DNA from: an uncultured Rhodocyclaceae bacterium
Lineage (GTDB): Bacteria > Pseudomonadota > Gammaproteobacteria > Burkholderiales > Rhodocyclaceae
Assembly: GCA_907163225.1 (NCBI GenBank)
Contig: OU015322.1
Location: forward strand, 2,643,001 to 2,707,000
Reading direction: 5' to 3'
DNA length: 64,000 nucleotides
Positions 42,420 to 50,761 of the stretch are shown here, piece after piece (within the stretch, counting starts at the first letter, position 1; every line of letters starts with the position of its first letter). The position numbers were made by a program, and so were the translations under genes. The notes under the pieces are model-generated. The model was given only the letters and a program-made list of their open reading frames with translations. It searched no databases and was not told the origin of the DNA.

Positions 42420-42883
42420 CGGCCGCTGCGCTCTTTGCGCGGGTTTGGCTTGCGACGGCTGCCGAACTGGGCCTTATCCACGGTCAACCGGAAAAAACGC
42501 CAGAAACAAGGCGCCTTGTGGCCATGGCGCGGTGGCCCTGAGGTCGCGTCATTCAAGGCATTTGATCCCGCCCGGACGTTCGTTTCCGGGCCCGGATTTT
42601 TTGGTATTTGTCGGCCCGGATGAGCAATAACTTACACAACAGCTCGCCAATTTGTTTGACAATGCCATAAGATACGATTTTTGGAATTAATGCGTTAATT
42701 TGCCACTAAAAGAGAAGCTGGCGTTTTGTCTGGTGGCAAGTCCGTGCTGCCATTCGGCTTCCGACGATACCCGACAAAGGCAGCGACTTTAGATTTCTGC
42801 ACAGGCATAACATGTTCGACAAGCACTCTGGAGCTGACAAATCCTCCTCACCCAGTGAAAACCTCACCAGAAGGCGCGAGACA
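42420..42883. other. Intergenic region after the eCIS cluster
   Basis: About 460 bases. A full copy of the dispersed element (core 42481-42490) lies soon after the payload stop. From about 42610 to 42720 GC falls, as expected of a promoter region for the FHA gene. I see no convincing gene here and no well-spaced promoter pair. Confidence 0.55.
42477..42510 (+). repeat. CGGTCRACC element, copy 12
   Basis: Core at 42481-42490, then GAAAAAAC. The second A/T tract is weak (AGAAACAA). It lies 61 bases after the payload stop. Confidence 0.88.
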
Positions 42884-43861
42884 ATGCGTGTCTATCTGGT
42901 GCATGCGGTGGTAGCGGAGAGCGTTCTCCATGTCGCCGAGCCTGATGAGTCCTTGCTGCAAAAGCTGGTGCGCCGCCGATTGGTGCGTCTGGAACGCGTC
43001 GTTGATGCGCTGAGCGGCAAGGTCATTCGCCAAATGCCCCAGGGTTTGCTGGCTGAATTTGAAACGGCCGAGGCGGCCGTTCTCGGGGCTTGTGAAATGC
43101 AGCGCCGCTGTGCCGTGATCCCGCAGATCGCAGAGACGCAGATTGCCTTGAAAATTGGTATCGAGTCTGCTGCTTCCGCGCCTCGTGGTGGCGACTCGGT
43201 CGATTCAGGCGAGTTTCCGGCGATCAAGTTCGCCAGCGTTCTTGTTGAGGGGGGCATTGTGGTCGCCGATGCGATGCTTGGCGAGCTCTCGCCCAGCCAG
43301 CGCGAGGCAGCATCCCCGGTGGCTGACGCCGGGGGCAGCATTTTGGCCCACACGGTCAACTGGCAAATGCTGCCGATGCTCAAGCTGCCAACGCCAACGC
43401 CAACGCCAACGCCAACGCCAACGCCAACGCCAACGCCAACGCCAACGCCAACGCCAACGCCAACGCCAACGCCAACGCCAACGCCGAGCGCCGCAACGCA
43501 GCCGGCCCCCAGTGCTCCGGCGATTCCCCGCCAGACTTCAATCAGCTTTTTGCTGGCGGGCGTGGCGTTCAGTTTCGGGAGCGATCATCCGGTTATTTCG
43601 ATTGGGCGCGATCCGGGCAACGACATCACCGTCAATGATCCCAAAGCCTCCCGCCAGCATTGCAAGATCATTCATCAAGGCGATGGCTATGTGCTCGTTG
43701 ATGTCAGTACAAACGGCAGCTACCTGATGCCGGACAAGGGGCGCCAATCCATCGTCAGAAATGAGGCGCTGAAGCTGCCGCGCAGCGGTCGTATCAGTCT
43801 TGGCCGTCCGTCGAATCAGGGCGATAGCGCCGCGCTGACGTTCGAAATCACAGCCGGCTAG
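42884..43861 (+). CDS. Degenerate cyclase-like / FHA domain protein
   Basis: 325 residues from ATG 42884; ATG 42812 would add 24 residues. The first about 110 residues (MRVYLVHAVVAESVLHVAEP, LVRLERVVDALSGKVIRQMP, LLAEFETAEAAVLGACEMQRR) have the outline of a class III nucleotide cyclase domain. The metal-binding aspartates are missing, so it is probably not catalytic. A linker of sixteen Pro-Thr pairs follows. It ends with an FHA domain (HPVISIGRDPGNDITVNDPK, ASRQHCKIIH, DVSTNGSYL) with the phosphothreonine-binding residues GR, SRxH and TNG. A phospho-dependent scaffold is inferred. It lies just past the eCIS payload; the link is positional only. Confidence 0.85.
   Translation: MRVYLVHAVVAESVLHVAEPDESLLQKLVRRRLVRLERVVDALSGKVIRQMPQGLLAEFETAEAAVLGACEMQRRCAVIPQIAETQIALKIGIESAASAPRGGDSVDSGEFPAIKFASVLVEGGIVVADAMLGELSPSQREAASPVADAGGSILAHTVNWQMLPMLKLPTPTPTPTPTPTPTPTPTPTPTPTPTPTPTPTPSAATQPAPSAPAIPRQTSISFLLAGVAFSFGSDHPVISIGRDPGNDITVNDPKASRQHCKIIHQGDGYVLVDVSTNGSYLMPDKGRQSIVRNEALKLPRSGRISLGRPSNQGDSAALTFEITAG
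43388..43483 (+). repeat. Hexanucleotide tandem repeat, 16 units of CCAACG
   Basis: Sixteen perfect copies of CCAACG, coding in frame for sixteen Pro-Thr pairs between the two domains of the FHA protein. Because the unit is 6 bases, slippage changes linker length without breaking the frame. The perfect identity of units suggests recent expansion. Confidence 0.97.
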
Positions 43862-43916
43862 TTCCGCCGCTGGAGCGGCGCCTCGATCGGTCAAAGTGCC
43901 CGTTCGAGGCGTCGCG

Positions 43917-45515
43917 TCAATGATCGGCGGAAACCTGCGCGTCACCGCACAAGGCCGCCAACACCTGCGTCGTGGCCAGCGGCGCGTCCCCTTCCTGTTT
44001 CAGCCACACAAAGCGGTCTGTCGGAGCGCTGCTCGTTGCGGCGCGGGCACTCTCAAGATGGGTATGGTGGTTGATCAGCACGACAACGCGGGCGTGGCCG
44101 GGCAGCGCAGCCAGTTCGCGCAACTCATGCAGGCAGCCTTCGTTCGCTGACTGGAAATTGCGCAGATCCATCAGGATCACGTCGCTGATCCGCAGCAGTT
44201 CGGCCAGCGCAAGCTTCCAGGTGCTGTCATGGCAGTAGCACTCATTGACCCGGTAACGTCCCTCGACGTCGCTTTGCCATTCAAAGCCGGCCAGTCGGCG
44301 GGCGAGATCGTCAGAGTGGTGGATGAAACGCTCGCCCAGTCGGCCATCGAGAAAGGTGAAAATATCCTCGACGTCGATGGTTCGGTCGAGCAGGTCGGTG
44401 CCGGCAATCAGCACCGTGTTACCGGTCAGCCGCCAGCGTTCGATGACCCGGTCGAACAGGTCCTGGACGTTGGCGTCCTGCTGGAAAACGCGCAGCACCA
44501 GCAGGGTCGGCGGCCGGCCATTTTTCCGGGCACCGATGGTTTGCTGCATCAGCCAGGCGCCGGCGGGAATCCATAGTAGCGGCAGGAAATACGCCAGCGC
44601 ATGCCAGCCGCTGCCGGGAATTGCGCCCAGTGCCGGGCCGGTCAGGGCTATCGTCCAGACGGCGGTGAACAGGTAGAACAGCTCGGAAATTTGGCGTTCC
44701 GAATAGGCTTTTGCCAGCCTGCGCCCAATGGCTCGCACCGGCCACCAGGCGATGATCCAGGGCAGCAGGGCGAAGAGCGCAATGCCGGCGACCGGGCTGA
44801 AATATCTGAGCAGCCAGTCGATGGCGTGGCTCTGCTCATTGACCAGTCGGGCCAGCAAATCGACGCCGGCCTGGGACGACCAGCAGAGGAGGATGAATAG
44901 CGGCGCCAGCCACGGCCCGACAGCACGCGTTGCTCCGCCCAGGCAGAGCGAGGTGACGACCACCAGCGGCAAGCCGATGTCGAAAAGCATCCACTGGAAA
45001 ACCTGAGCAAAACTGACCGTTTCCGTCGTTCGCCAGCTCAGCAAGGCAACGGCGGCGACGAACCACAGGAGTAGCGCGCCGACCATGTGCCGGCGCCGCC
45101 AGCGGCCGAGGACGGCTATCACCGGAATGACCGGCCAGGAATAGGCAGCACCGAGCGTGGCAACCGTCAGCAAGGTGATCGGCCCATCGGCGGCGATCTG
45201 CATGATCAGCGTCCGGGTCAGGGCCATGAGAATGGTCAGGCCGAGAAAGGCACCGACCAGATGCCGGTGTGCCTGGGTGTTGTCGTTCAGGCTGATGCTC
45301 GCGGGCGGAACATCCGTTGCCGTGCGGGCGGCTCGTGGCCGGGGGCTTGTAGCGACGCTGGAATCAGCGGCTGGCTCTACGGTCAACGGCAAATCCAGCG
45401 GAATTTTCATCAGTCGCTTCATCGCCGCACGGTAGCGACTGGCGACGATCAGCGCGCCGATCAGTGACAGCACCGTGGCAATGATCAACAAGGTCGCGAT
45501 TTTGCCGGCGAGCAT
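43917..45515 (-). CDS. Multi-spanning membrane protein with soluble C-terminal domain
   Basis: 532 residues. One hydrophobic N-terminal segment (IATLLIIATVLSLIGALIVA), a disordered stretch, then about eight membrane segments to residue 340. A soluble domain of about 190 residues follows (PPTLLVLRVFQQDANVQDLF, LLRISDVILMDLRNFQSANE, ARVVVLINHHTH). The alternating strand-helix order and the DVILMDLR segment recall TIR-like or Rossmannoid sensor domains; this is a resemblance only. It converges with the FHA gene (55 bases between stops). Residues PLDLPLTVEPAAD are encoded by a copy of the dispersed element. I do not recognise a named family. Confidence 0.8.
   Translation of the reverse strand: MLAGKIATLLIIATVLSLIGALIVASRYRAAMKRLMKIPLDLPLTVEPAADSSVATSPRPRAARTATDVPPASISLNDNTQAHRHLVGAFLGLTILMALTRTLIMQIAADGPITLLTVATLGAAYSWPVIPVIAVLGRWRRRHMVGALLLWFVAAVALLSWRTTETVSFAQVFQWMLFDIGLPLVVVTSLCLGGATRAVGPWLAPLFILLCWSSQAGVDLLARLVNEQSHAIDWLLRYFSPVAGIALFALLPWIIAWWPVRAIGRRLAKAYSERQISELFYLFTAVWTIALTGPALGAIPGSGWHALAYFLPLLWIPAGAWLMQQTIGARKNGRPPTLLVLRVFQQDANVQDLFDRVIERWRLTGNTVLIAGTDLLDRTIDVEDIFTFLDGRLGERFIHHSDDLARRLAGFEWQSDVEGRYRVNECYCHDSTWKLALAELLRISDVILMDLRNFQSANEGCLHELRELAALPGHARVVVLINHHTHLESARAATSSAPTDRFVWLKQEGDAPLATTQVLAALCGDAQVSADH
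45376..45407 (+). repeat. CGGTCRACC element, copy 13, inside the membrane-protein gene
   Basis: Core variant CGGTCAACGG (45380-45389), then CAAATC and GAATTTT. It shares the left flank GGCTGGCTCTA with copy 14. Confidence 0.75.
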
Positions 45516-45730
45516 GGGTCAGGCCTCGGCGGGTTGGCTTGCCCGAACCCTGTGGCGGCCGAGGCTGGAAATGGCGTAGCGGTGACTGTCCATGAAAAAA
45601 ATCCCGGGAAATGAAGTTCAAGCTTACTGGAAGACCGTGAATGTTTCGGGAAGTTTTGCGCGCAGTGACTCTGCGAGAGCCGCGCTTGAAAATGGATGCT
45701 GATTAACGTGACCAGCCCGGCCTCCGGGCG

Positions 45731-45755
45731 AAAAAAAGCCGCCCTGCGGCGGCTT
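45731..45755 (-). terminator. Rho-independent terminator of the carbon-metabolism cluster
   Basis: An 8-base-pair stem (AAGCCGCC 45736-45743, GGCGGCTT 45748-45755) with a 4-base loop, followed on the minus strand by a T-run. It lies about 50 bases past the fba stop; the dispersed element copy at 45786 lies between the two. Confidence 0.9.
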
Positions 45756-45781
45756 CTGCGACCATGGAAATAACGGCTGGC

Positions 45782-45812
45782 TCCACGGTCAACCGGAAAT
45801 TCCGGCTTATTT
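45782..45812 (+). repeat. CGGTCRACC element, copy 14
   Basis: Core at 45786-45795, then GAAATTCC and TTATTTC. It runs into the end of fba, covering its stop codon. Confidence 0.87.
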
Positions 45813-46871
45813 CACGATCTGGTTCAGCTCGCCCTTGGCGTAACGCTCGGCCATCTTGTCCAGCGCCAGCGGCTTGATCTTGCTCGCCTGGCCGGCGCAG
45901 CCGAAGGCTTCGAAGCGGGCCAGACAAATCTTCTTGGCAGCTTCGCGGGCCGGTTTGAGGTAGTCGCGCGGGTCGAACTTGCCCGGATTTTCGGCCATGT
46001 AGCGGCGAATGGCGCCGGTCATGGCGAGGCGGATGTCGGTGTCGATGTTGATCTTGCGCACGCCGTGGGCGATGCCCTTGACGATTTCCTCGACCGGCAC
46101 GCCGTAGGTTTCCTTCATGTCGCCGCCGAATTCGCGGATTTCAGCCAGCAGTTCCTGCGGTACGCTGGAAGAACCGTGCATGACCAGGTGGGTGTTCGGG
46201 ATGCGGGCGTGGATTTCGGCGATGCGGTCGATGGCAAGGATGTCACCGGTCGGCTTCTTGGTGAACTTGTAGGCGCCGTGGCTGGTGCCGATGGCGATGG
46301 CCAAGGCGTCGCAGTTTGTTTGCTTGACGAAGTCGGCGGCCTGGTCCGGGTCAGTCAGCAGTTGCTCGCGGGTCATGGTGCCTTCGGCGCCGTGGCCGTC
46401 TTCCTTGTCGCCCATCATGGTTTCGAGCGAGCCGAGGACACCGAGTTCGGCTTCGACCGAGACGCCGATGGAATGGGCAAACTTGACGACTTCTTTCGAG
46501 ACGGCGACGTTGTAGTCGTAGGATGCGGTGGTCTTGCCGTCGGCTTCGAGCGAGCCGTCCATCATGACCGAGGTGAAGCCGGAGCGGATGGCGCCCATGC
46601 AGACCGCCGGGCTCTGGCCGTGGTCCTGGTGCATGACGATGGGCAGGTTGGGGTAGGCTTCGAGGGCTGCGAGAATCTGGTGGCGCAGGAAGGGCTCGCC
46701 GGCATATTTGCGGGCGCCGGCAGAGGCTTGCATGATGACCGGGGCGTCGGCCTGGCTGGCGGCTTCGCAGATGGCCCAGACCTGTTCCATGTTGTTGACG
46801 TTGAAAGCGGGCAGACCGTAGCCGTTTTCAGCGGCGTGGTCGAGCAGTTGGCGCATGGATACGAGGGACAT
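45807..46871 (-). CDS. fba: Fructose-bisphosphate aldolase class II
   Basis: 354 residues, zinc-dependent aldolase of the Calvin-cycle/glycolysis subtype. It begins [20 protein letters not shown], has the zinc ligands in MHQDHGQSP and [11 protein letters not shown], and [13 protein letters not shown] further on. It splits or forms fructose 1,6-bisphosphate (and sedoheptulose bisphosphate in this subtype). A GGAG site precedes the ATG at 46871. It is the last gene of the tkt-to-fba cluster and is followed by a terminator. Confidence 0.96.
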   Translation of the reverse strand: MSLVSMRQLLDHAAENGYGLPAFNVNNMEQVWAICEAASQADAPVIMQASAGARKYAGEPFLRHQILAALEAYPNLPIVMHQDHGQSPAVCMGAIRSGFTSVMMDGSLEADGKTTASYDYNVAVSKEVVKFAHSIGVSVEAELGVLGSLETMMGDKEDGHGAEGTMTREQLLTDPDQAADFVKQTNCDALAIAIGTSHGAYKFTKKPTGDILAIDRIAEIHARIPNTHLVMHGSSSVPQELLAEIREFGGDMKETYGVPVEEIVKGIAHGVRKINIDTDIRLAMTGAIRRYMAENPGKFDPRDYLKPAREAAKKICLARFEAFGCAGQASKIKPLALDKMAERYAKGELNQIVK

Positions 46872-46913
46872 GGGAACTCCGTGTTGATTTCGTGTTTAGT
46901 TGATCTGAGTATT

Positions 46914-48347
46914 TTAAAGGATTTGATGTTCGCCGACGCGGACGATCTTGAGTGTATTGGTGCCACCGGTCGAGCCGATAGGCTCGCCGATGGTGAGGGC
47001 GATGAGGTCGCCTTTTTCCACGACACCACGGTCGATCAGGAGTTGCTCGGCTTCGGCCAGCAACAGGTCGCGGTCGGTGTGCTGCTGGTTCATCAAGAGC
47101 GGACAGACGCCGCGGTAGAGCACCATGCGGCCGACCGATTCGGCGTCCGGCGTCAGCGCGTAGATCGGCACGCCGCAGTTCAGTCGGCTCATCCACAGCG
47201 CGGTCGAGCCGGACTGGGTCAGCGCGGCGATGGCCTTGACCTTGAGGTGATGCGCCGTCCAGATGGCGGCCATGGCAATCGACTGGTCGATGCGCGTGAA
47301 CACGCGGTCGAGGAATTCACGGTCGAGGGTGATTTCGGCTGAGCGCTCGGCTTCGACGCAGATGCGGGCCATCGATTCGACCACTTCGACCGGGTATTTG
47401 CCGGCCGCCGTTTCGGCCGAGAGCATCACCGCATCGGTGCCGTCGAGCACGGCGTTGGCGACGTCGGAGACTTCGGCGCGGGTGGGCACCGGCGAGGTGA
47501 TCATTGATTCCATCATCTGTGTGGCAGTGATGGTCAGCTTGTTCATGTCGCGCGCCATGCGGATCATTTTTTTCTGCAGGGCGGGCACGGCAGCGTCACC
47601 GACCTCGACCGCCAGATCGCCGCGGGCCACCATGACGCCGTCGGAGGCGCCGAGGATTTCTTCCAGATTGCTCACCGCCTCGACGCGCTCGATCTTGGCG
47701 ATCAGTACGGCGGTGCTCCCCGCGGCACGCAACAGCTGGCGCGCCATGTACATGTCGGCGGCGCTTTTCGGGAAGGAGACGGCGACAAAATCAACGCCGA
47801 TGCTCGCCGCCGTCTTGATGTCGTCCATATCCTTGGCAGTCAGTGCCGGCGCGGTCAGGCCGCCGCCCTGGCGATTGATGCCCTTGTTGTTGGAGAGGTC
47901 TCCGCCGACCAGTACGCAGGTGTGAATTTCATGACCACGTACGCCGGTCACTTCCAGCTTCAGCCGACCATCGTCAAGGAGCAGGATGTCGCCATTGACG
48001 ACGTCTTTGGGCAGATCCTTGTAGTCGAGGCCGACGCGTTCCTGATTGCCCAGCGCACATTGGGCATCGAGGATGAAGGCGTCGCCGACGACCAGCGTGA
48101 TCTTGCTGTTCTCGAATTTGCCGACGCGAATCTTCGGCCCCTGCAGGTCACCAAGAATGCCGACGCTGCGGCCAAACTTGGCGGCGGCAGCGCGGATGCC
48201 ATCGGCGCGCGCCTTGTGGTCCTCGGCCGTGCCGTGCGAGAAATTCATCCGGACAACGTCGATGCCGGCCTGCACCATGCGCTCGAGAACTTCCGGCGTC
48301 GATGAGGCGGGGCCCAGCGTGGCAACGATCTTGGTGTGGCGTGACAT
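46914..48347 (-). CDS. pyk: Pyruvate kinase
   Basis: 477 residues. Motifs include TKIVATLGPASSTPEVLERM at the N-terminus, MNFSHGTAEDH, the substrate motif MVARGDLAVEVG and the TATQMMESM region. The enzyme makes pyruvate and ATP from phosphoenolpyruvate. The ATG at 48347 has a GGAGAAG site upstream and begins at the conserved MSRHTKIVAT; the frame further upstream is not conserved. It lies between pgk and fba on the same strand, separated from pgk by an 88-base gap holding two copies of the dispersed element. Confidence 0.96.
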   Translation of the reverse strand: MSRHTKIVATLGPASSTPEVLERMVQAGIDVVRMNFSHGTAEDHKARADGIRAAAAKFGRSVGILGDLQGPKIRVGKFENSKITLVVGDAFILDAQCALGNQERVGLDYKDLPKDVVNGDILLLDDGRLKLEVTGVRGHEIHTCVLVGGDLSNNKGINRQGGGLTAPALTAKDMDDIKTAASIGVDFVAVSFPKSAADMYMARQLLRAAGSTAVLIAKIERVEAVSNLEEILGASDGVMVARGDLAVEVGDAAVPALQKKMIRMARDMNKLTITATQMMESMITSPVPTRAEVSDVANAVLDGTDAVMLSAETAAGKYPVEVVESMARICVEAERSAEITLDREFLDRVFTRIDQSIAMAAIWTAHHLKVKAIAALTQSGSTALWMSRLNCGVPIYALTPDAESVGRMVLYRGVCPLLMNQQHTDRDLLLAEAEQLLIDRGVVEKGDLIALTIGEPIGSTGGTNTLKIVRVGEHQIL

Positions 48348-48368
48348 GTCTTCTCCATCCCTGCTTAT

Positions 48369-48405
48369 ATTTGGTTTTTTGGGCATTTTTTCCGGTCGAC
48401 CGTGG
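48369..48405 (-). repeat. CGGTCRACC element, copy 15
   Basis: Palindromic core CGGTCGACCG (48393-48402), with ATTTTTT and TATTTGGTTTTTT to its left. It is one half of the inverted pair between pgk and pyk. Confidence 0.92.
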
Positions 48406-48427
48406 GAGTCATCTTACGGTCAACCGG
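48392..48427. repeat. Inverted pair of CGGTCRACC elements between pgk and pyk
   Basis: Two facing copies, CCGGTCGACCGT (48392-48403) and ACGGTCAACCGG (48416-48427), form a 12-base stem with one mismatch (G-T tolerated in RNA) around a 12-base loop. On the minus (gene) strand the 3' side is A-rich, not T-rich, so it is not a classical terminator. It would fold in the pgk-pyk transcript. Confidence 0.85.
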
Positions 48428-48440
48428 TTGCCGAATTATT
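48414..48440 (+). repeat. CGGTCRACC element, copy 16
   Basis: Core at 48417-48426. The first A/T tract is replaced by TTGCC and the second is GAATTATTT. It is the other half of the inverted pair and runs into the pgk stop. Confidence 0.82.
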
Positions 48441-49620
48441 TCGCAGCGCGTTCTTCCAGCACCTGGATCGCCGGCAGAACCTTGCCTTCGAGGAATTCCA
48501 GGAAGGCGCCGCCGCCGGTCGAGATGTAACCGACGTCGTCCGCAATGTGGAATTTGGCGATGGCGGCCAGCGTGTCGCCGCCGCCGGCAATTGAGAAGGC
48601 TTCGGAGTGGGCGATGGCGGATGCCATCATCTTGGTGCCGCCGGCGAACTGTGGCAGTTCGAAGACGCCGACCGGGCCGTTCCAGACGATGGTGCCGGCG
48701 TTGGCGATGATCTCGGTCAGGCGGGCCGAAGTCTTCGGGCCGACGTCGAGAATGCGGTCATGGACGGCGACGTCATCGACGGAAATCTTGTTGGCGCGGG
48801 CCAGGGCGGAGACTTCGTCGGCCACCACGACGTCGGTCGGCAACGGGACTTCGGCGCCGCGCTCCTTCATGATGTCCATGATGGCGTGGGCTTCCTTGAC
48901 CAGATCGGCTTCGGCCAGCGAGTCGCCGATGCGCTTGCCGGAGGCGAGCAGGAAGGTGTTGGCGATACCGCCGCCGACGATCAACTGGTCGACCTTGCTG
49001 GCCAGCGACTTGAGGATGGTCAGTTTGGACGAAACCTTGGAGCCGCCGACGATGGCGACCAGCGGGCGCTTCGGCGCGTGCAGGGCTTTGGTCAGGGCGT
49101 CGATTTCGGCGCCCATCAGCATGCCGGCGCAGGCCACCGGGGCGTACTTGGCGATGCCGTGCGTGGTCGCTTCGGCGCGGTGGGCGGTGCCGAAGGCGTC
49201 GTTTACATACACGTCACAGAGCTTGGCCATCTTTTGCGCCAGCTCGTCGTTGTTCTTCTTTTCGCCCTTGTTGCAGCGGCAGTTCTCGAGCAGCACTACT
49301 TCGCCCGGTTTCACTTCAAAACCACCGTCGACCCAGTCGGTGATCAGGCGCACGGAGGTGTGCAGCATCTGGCCGAGGCGCACGGCGACGGGCAACAGGC
49401 TGTCATCGGGCGTCAGTTCGCCTTCGGTCGGACGACCGAGGTGGGAGGTGACCATCACGGCCGCACCCTTTTCCAGGCAGTACTTGATCGACGGCAGCGA
49501 GGCTCGGATGCGGGTGTCTTCGGTGATGTTGCCGGCTTCGTCCTGCGGCACGTTCAAGTCGGCGCGGATGAAGACGCGCTTGCCGGAAACATCAAGGTCG
49601 GTGAGTTTGGTGACGTTCAT
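48436..49620 (-). CDS. pgk: Phosphoglycerate kinase
   Basis: 394 residues. Landmarks are [35 protein letters not shown], the nucleotide loop [15 protein letters not shown] and the C-terminal [13 protein letters not shown]. It transfers phosphate between 1,3-bisphosphoglycerate and ADP. A GGAGAAAACC ribosome region precedes the ATG at 49620. It sits between the epd-like gene and pyk in the cluster. Confidence 0.97.
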   Translation of the reverse strand: MNVTKLTDLDVSGKRVFIRADLNVPQDEAGNITEDTRIRASLPSIKYCLEKGAAVMVTSHLGRPTEGELTPDDSLLPVAVRLGQMLHTSVRLITDWVDGGFEVKPGEVVLLENCRCNKGEKKNNDELAQKMAKLCDVYVNDAFGTAHRAEATTHGIAKYAPVACAGMLMGAEIDALTKALHAPKRPLVAIVGGSKVSSKLTILKSLASKVDQLIVGGGIANTFLLASGKRIGDSLAEADLVKEAHAIMDIMKERGAEVPLPTDVVVADEVSALARANKISVDDVAVHDRILDVGPKTSARLTEIIANAGTIVWNGPVGVFELPQFAGGTKMMASAIAHSEAFSIAGGGDTLAAIAKFHIADDVGYISTGGGAFLEFLEGKVLPAIQVLEERAAK

Positions 49621-49641
49621 GGTTTTCTCCAGAGTTTGAGC

Positions 49642-50691
49642 TTAGTTATTCTTTTGCGGCCAAAGGCGCGACCAGTGATCGGCCACCTCCAGCATGCGGT
49701 TGGCGAAGCCCCATTCGTTGTCGAACCAGACGAAGAGATTCACCAGGTGCGTGCCGGCGGTACGTGTCTGGCTGCCGTCGACGATTGCGGAATGCGGGTC
49801 GTGATTGAAATCGATCGAGGCGTGGGCCGCCTCGGAATAGGCGACCAGGCCTTTCAGCGAGCCACGCGCCGCATCGCCGAGCAGGGCGTTGATGCTGTGC
49901 GCCGAGACCGGGCGCTGGGTGCTGATGGTCAGATCGATGGCCGAAACATTCAGCGTCGGCACGCGGATCGCCTTGGCCTGCAGCTTGCCGGTCAATTGCG
50001 GCAGCAGGCGCTCGATGCCGCGAGCGAGGCCGGTCGACACCGGGATGATCGACTGCATGGCTGAGCGCGTGCGGCGCAGGTCGCTATGGTGATAGCCGTC
50101 AATCAGCGGCTGGTCGTTCATGACCGAGTGTAGCGTCGTCAGCAGTGTTTGTTCGATGCCAACTTCGCGGTCGAGCAGGTCGAGCAGCGGGACGATGGCA
50201 TTGGTCGTGCACGAGGCAGCCGATACCAGTTGCTCGCGGCCGGTCAGGCTGTTCTGATTGATGCCGGCGACGATGGTCGCATCGACATCATCGCCGCTGG
50301 CGCCGGGGTGGGAGAGCAGTAGGCGTGGGCAGCCGGCATTTATGAATTTGCTCAATTCTTCCCGTTGACCGTAGCAACCGGAGGCTTCGATCAGCAGATC
50401 GATGTTCAGGCCGTGCCAATCGACGTCTTCCGGCTTTCGTGCGTGGCTGATGCTGATCGCCTGGCCGTCGATCAAAAGCGCGGCATCGCCGACCTCAACC
50501 TGGCCGGGAAAGCGGCCGTGGGTTGAATCAAAGCGCGTCAGGTAGGCCATGCTTTCCAGATTCGCCGGCTCATTGATGGCGACGACCTGAAGATTGTGCG
50601 GCACGGACGATTCGCGCAGGGCTCGCAGGAAACAGCGGCCGATACGGCCATAACCGTTGATGGCAAGACGCAAGGGGGGGTTCTGACGCAC
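49642..50691 (-). CDS. epd: Erythrose-4-phosphate / glyceraldehyde-3-phosphate dehydrogenase-like protein (Epd type)
   Basis: 349 residues, GTG start. It has the NAD-binding start LRLAINGYGRIGRCFLRAL and the catalytic cysteine in SAASCTTNAIVPLLDL. The HSVMNDQPLIDGYHHSDLRR stretch is typical of erythrose-4-phosphate dehydrogenases rather than of Gap, whose matching loop is HAYTNDQ. Epd supplies erythronate-4-phosphate for pyridoxal phosphate synthesis; some Epd-like proteins act as a second GAPDH. It lies between gap and pgk, where GAPDH function would also fit. The segment SGCYGQREEL is encoded by a copy of the dispersed element. Confidence 0.85.
   Translation of the reverse strand: MRQNPPLRLAINGYGRIGRCFLRALRESSVPHNLQVVAINEPANLESMAYLTRFDSTHGRFPGQVEVGDAALLIDGQAISISHARKPEDVDWHGLNIDLLIEASGCYGQREELSKFINAGCPRLLLSHPGASGDDVDATIVAGINQNSLTGREQLVSAASCTTNAIVPLLDLLDREVGIEQTLLTTLHSVMNDQPLIDGYHHSDLRRTRSAMQSIIPVSTGLARGIERLLPQLTGKLQAKAIRVPTLNVSAIDLTISTQRPVSAHSINALLGDAARGSLKGLVAYSEAAHASIDFNHDPHSAIVDGSQTRTAGTHLVNLFVWFDNEWGFANRMLEVADHWSRLWPQKNN
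50343..50375 (-). repeat. CGGTCRACC element, copy 17, inside epd
   Basis: Core variant CCGTTGACCG (50362-50371), with CAATTCTT and GAATTTG to its left. It encodes GCYGQREEL, a different reading frame from the other coding copies. Confidence 0.78.
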
Positions 50692-50724
50692 GTTCTGTTG
50701 ATGCCTATCGGACGGGGTGAAACA

Positions 50725-50746
50725 AAAGGGGCCTTGCGGCCCCTTT
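50725..50746 (-). terminator. Hairpin between gap and epd, likely terminator or attenuator
   Basis: A 9-base-pair stem (AAAGGGGCC 50725-50733, GGCCCCTTT 50738-50746) with a 4-base loop, followed on the minus strand by TGTTTC. It directly follows the gap stop and would end or reduce transcription into epd and the genes after it. Confidence 0.75.
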
Positions 50747-50761
50747 CATGAAACAAACAGC

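Noticed and set aside
42656-42678. TTGACA and TACGAT as a promoter for the FHA gene
   Set aside because: The spacer is only about 11 bases, too short for a sigma-70 promoter.
43352-43361. CGGTCAACTG in the FHA gene
   Set aside because: It lacks the second half of the core and the A/T tracts; treated as a weak or chance match.
43388-43483. CRISPR-like array
   Set aside because: It is a simple 6-base tandem repeat in a coding frame, with no spacers.
48607-50064. A 485-residue plus-strand open frame across pgk and epd
   Set aside because: It is antisense to two well-conserved enzymes, has Asp/Gly/Val-rich sequence typical of the reverse strand of GC-rich genes, and no recognisable domain.
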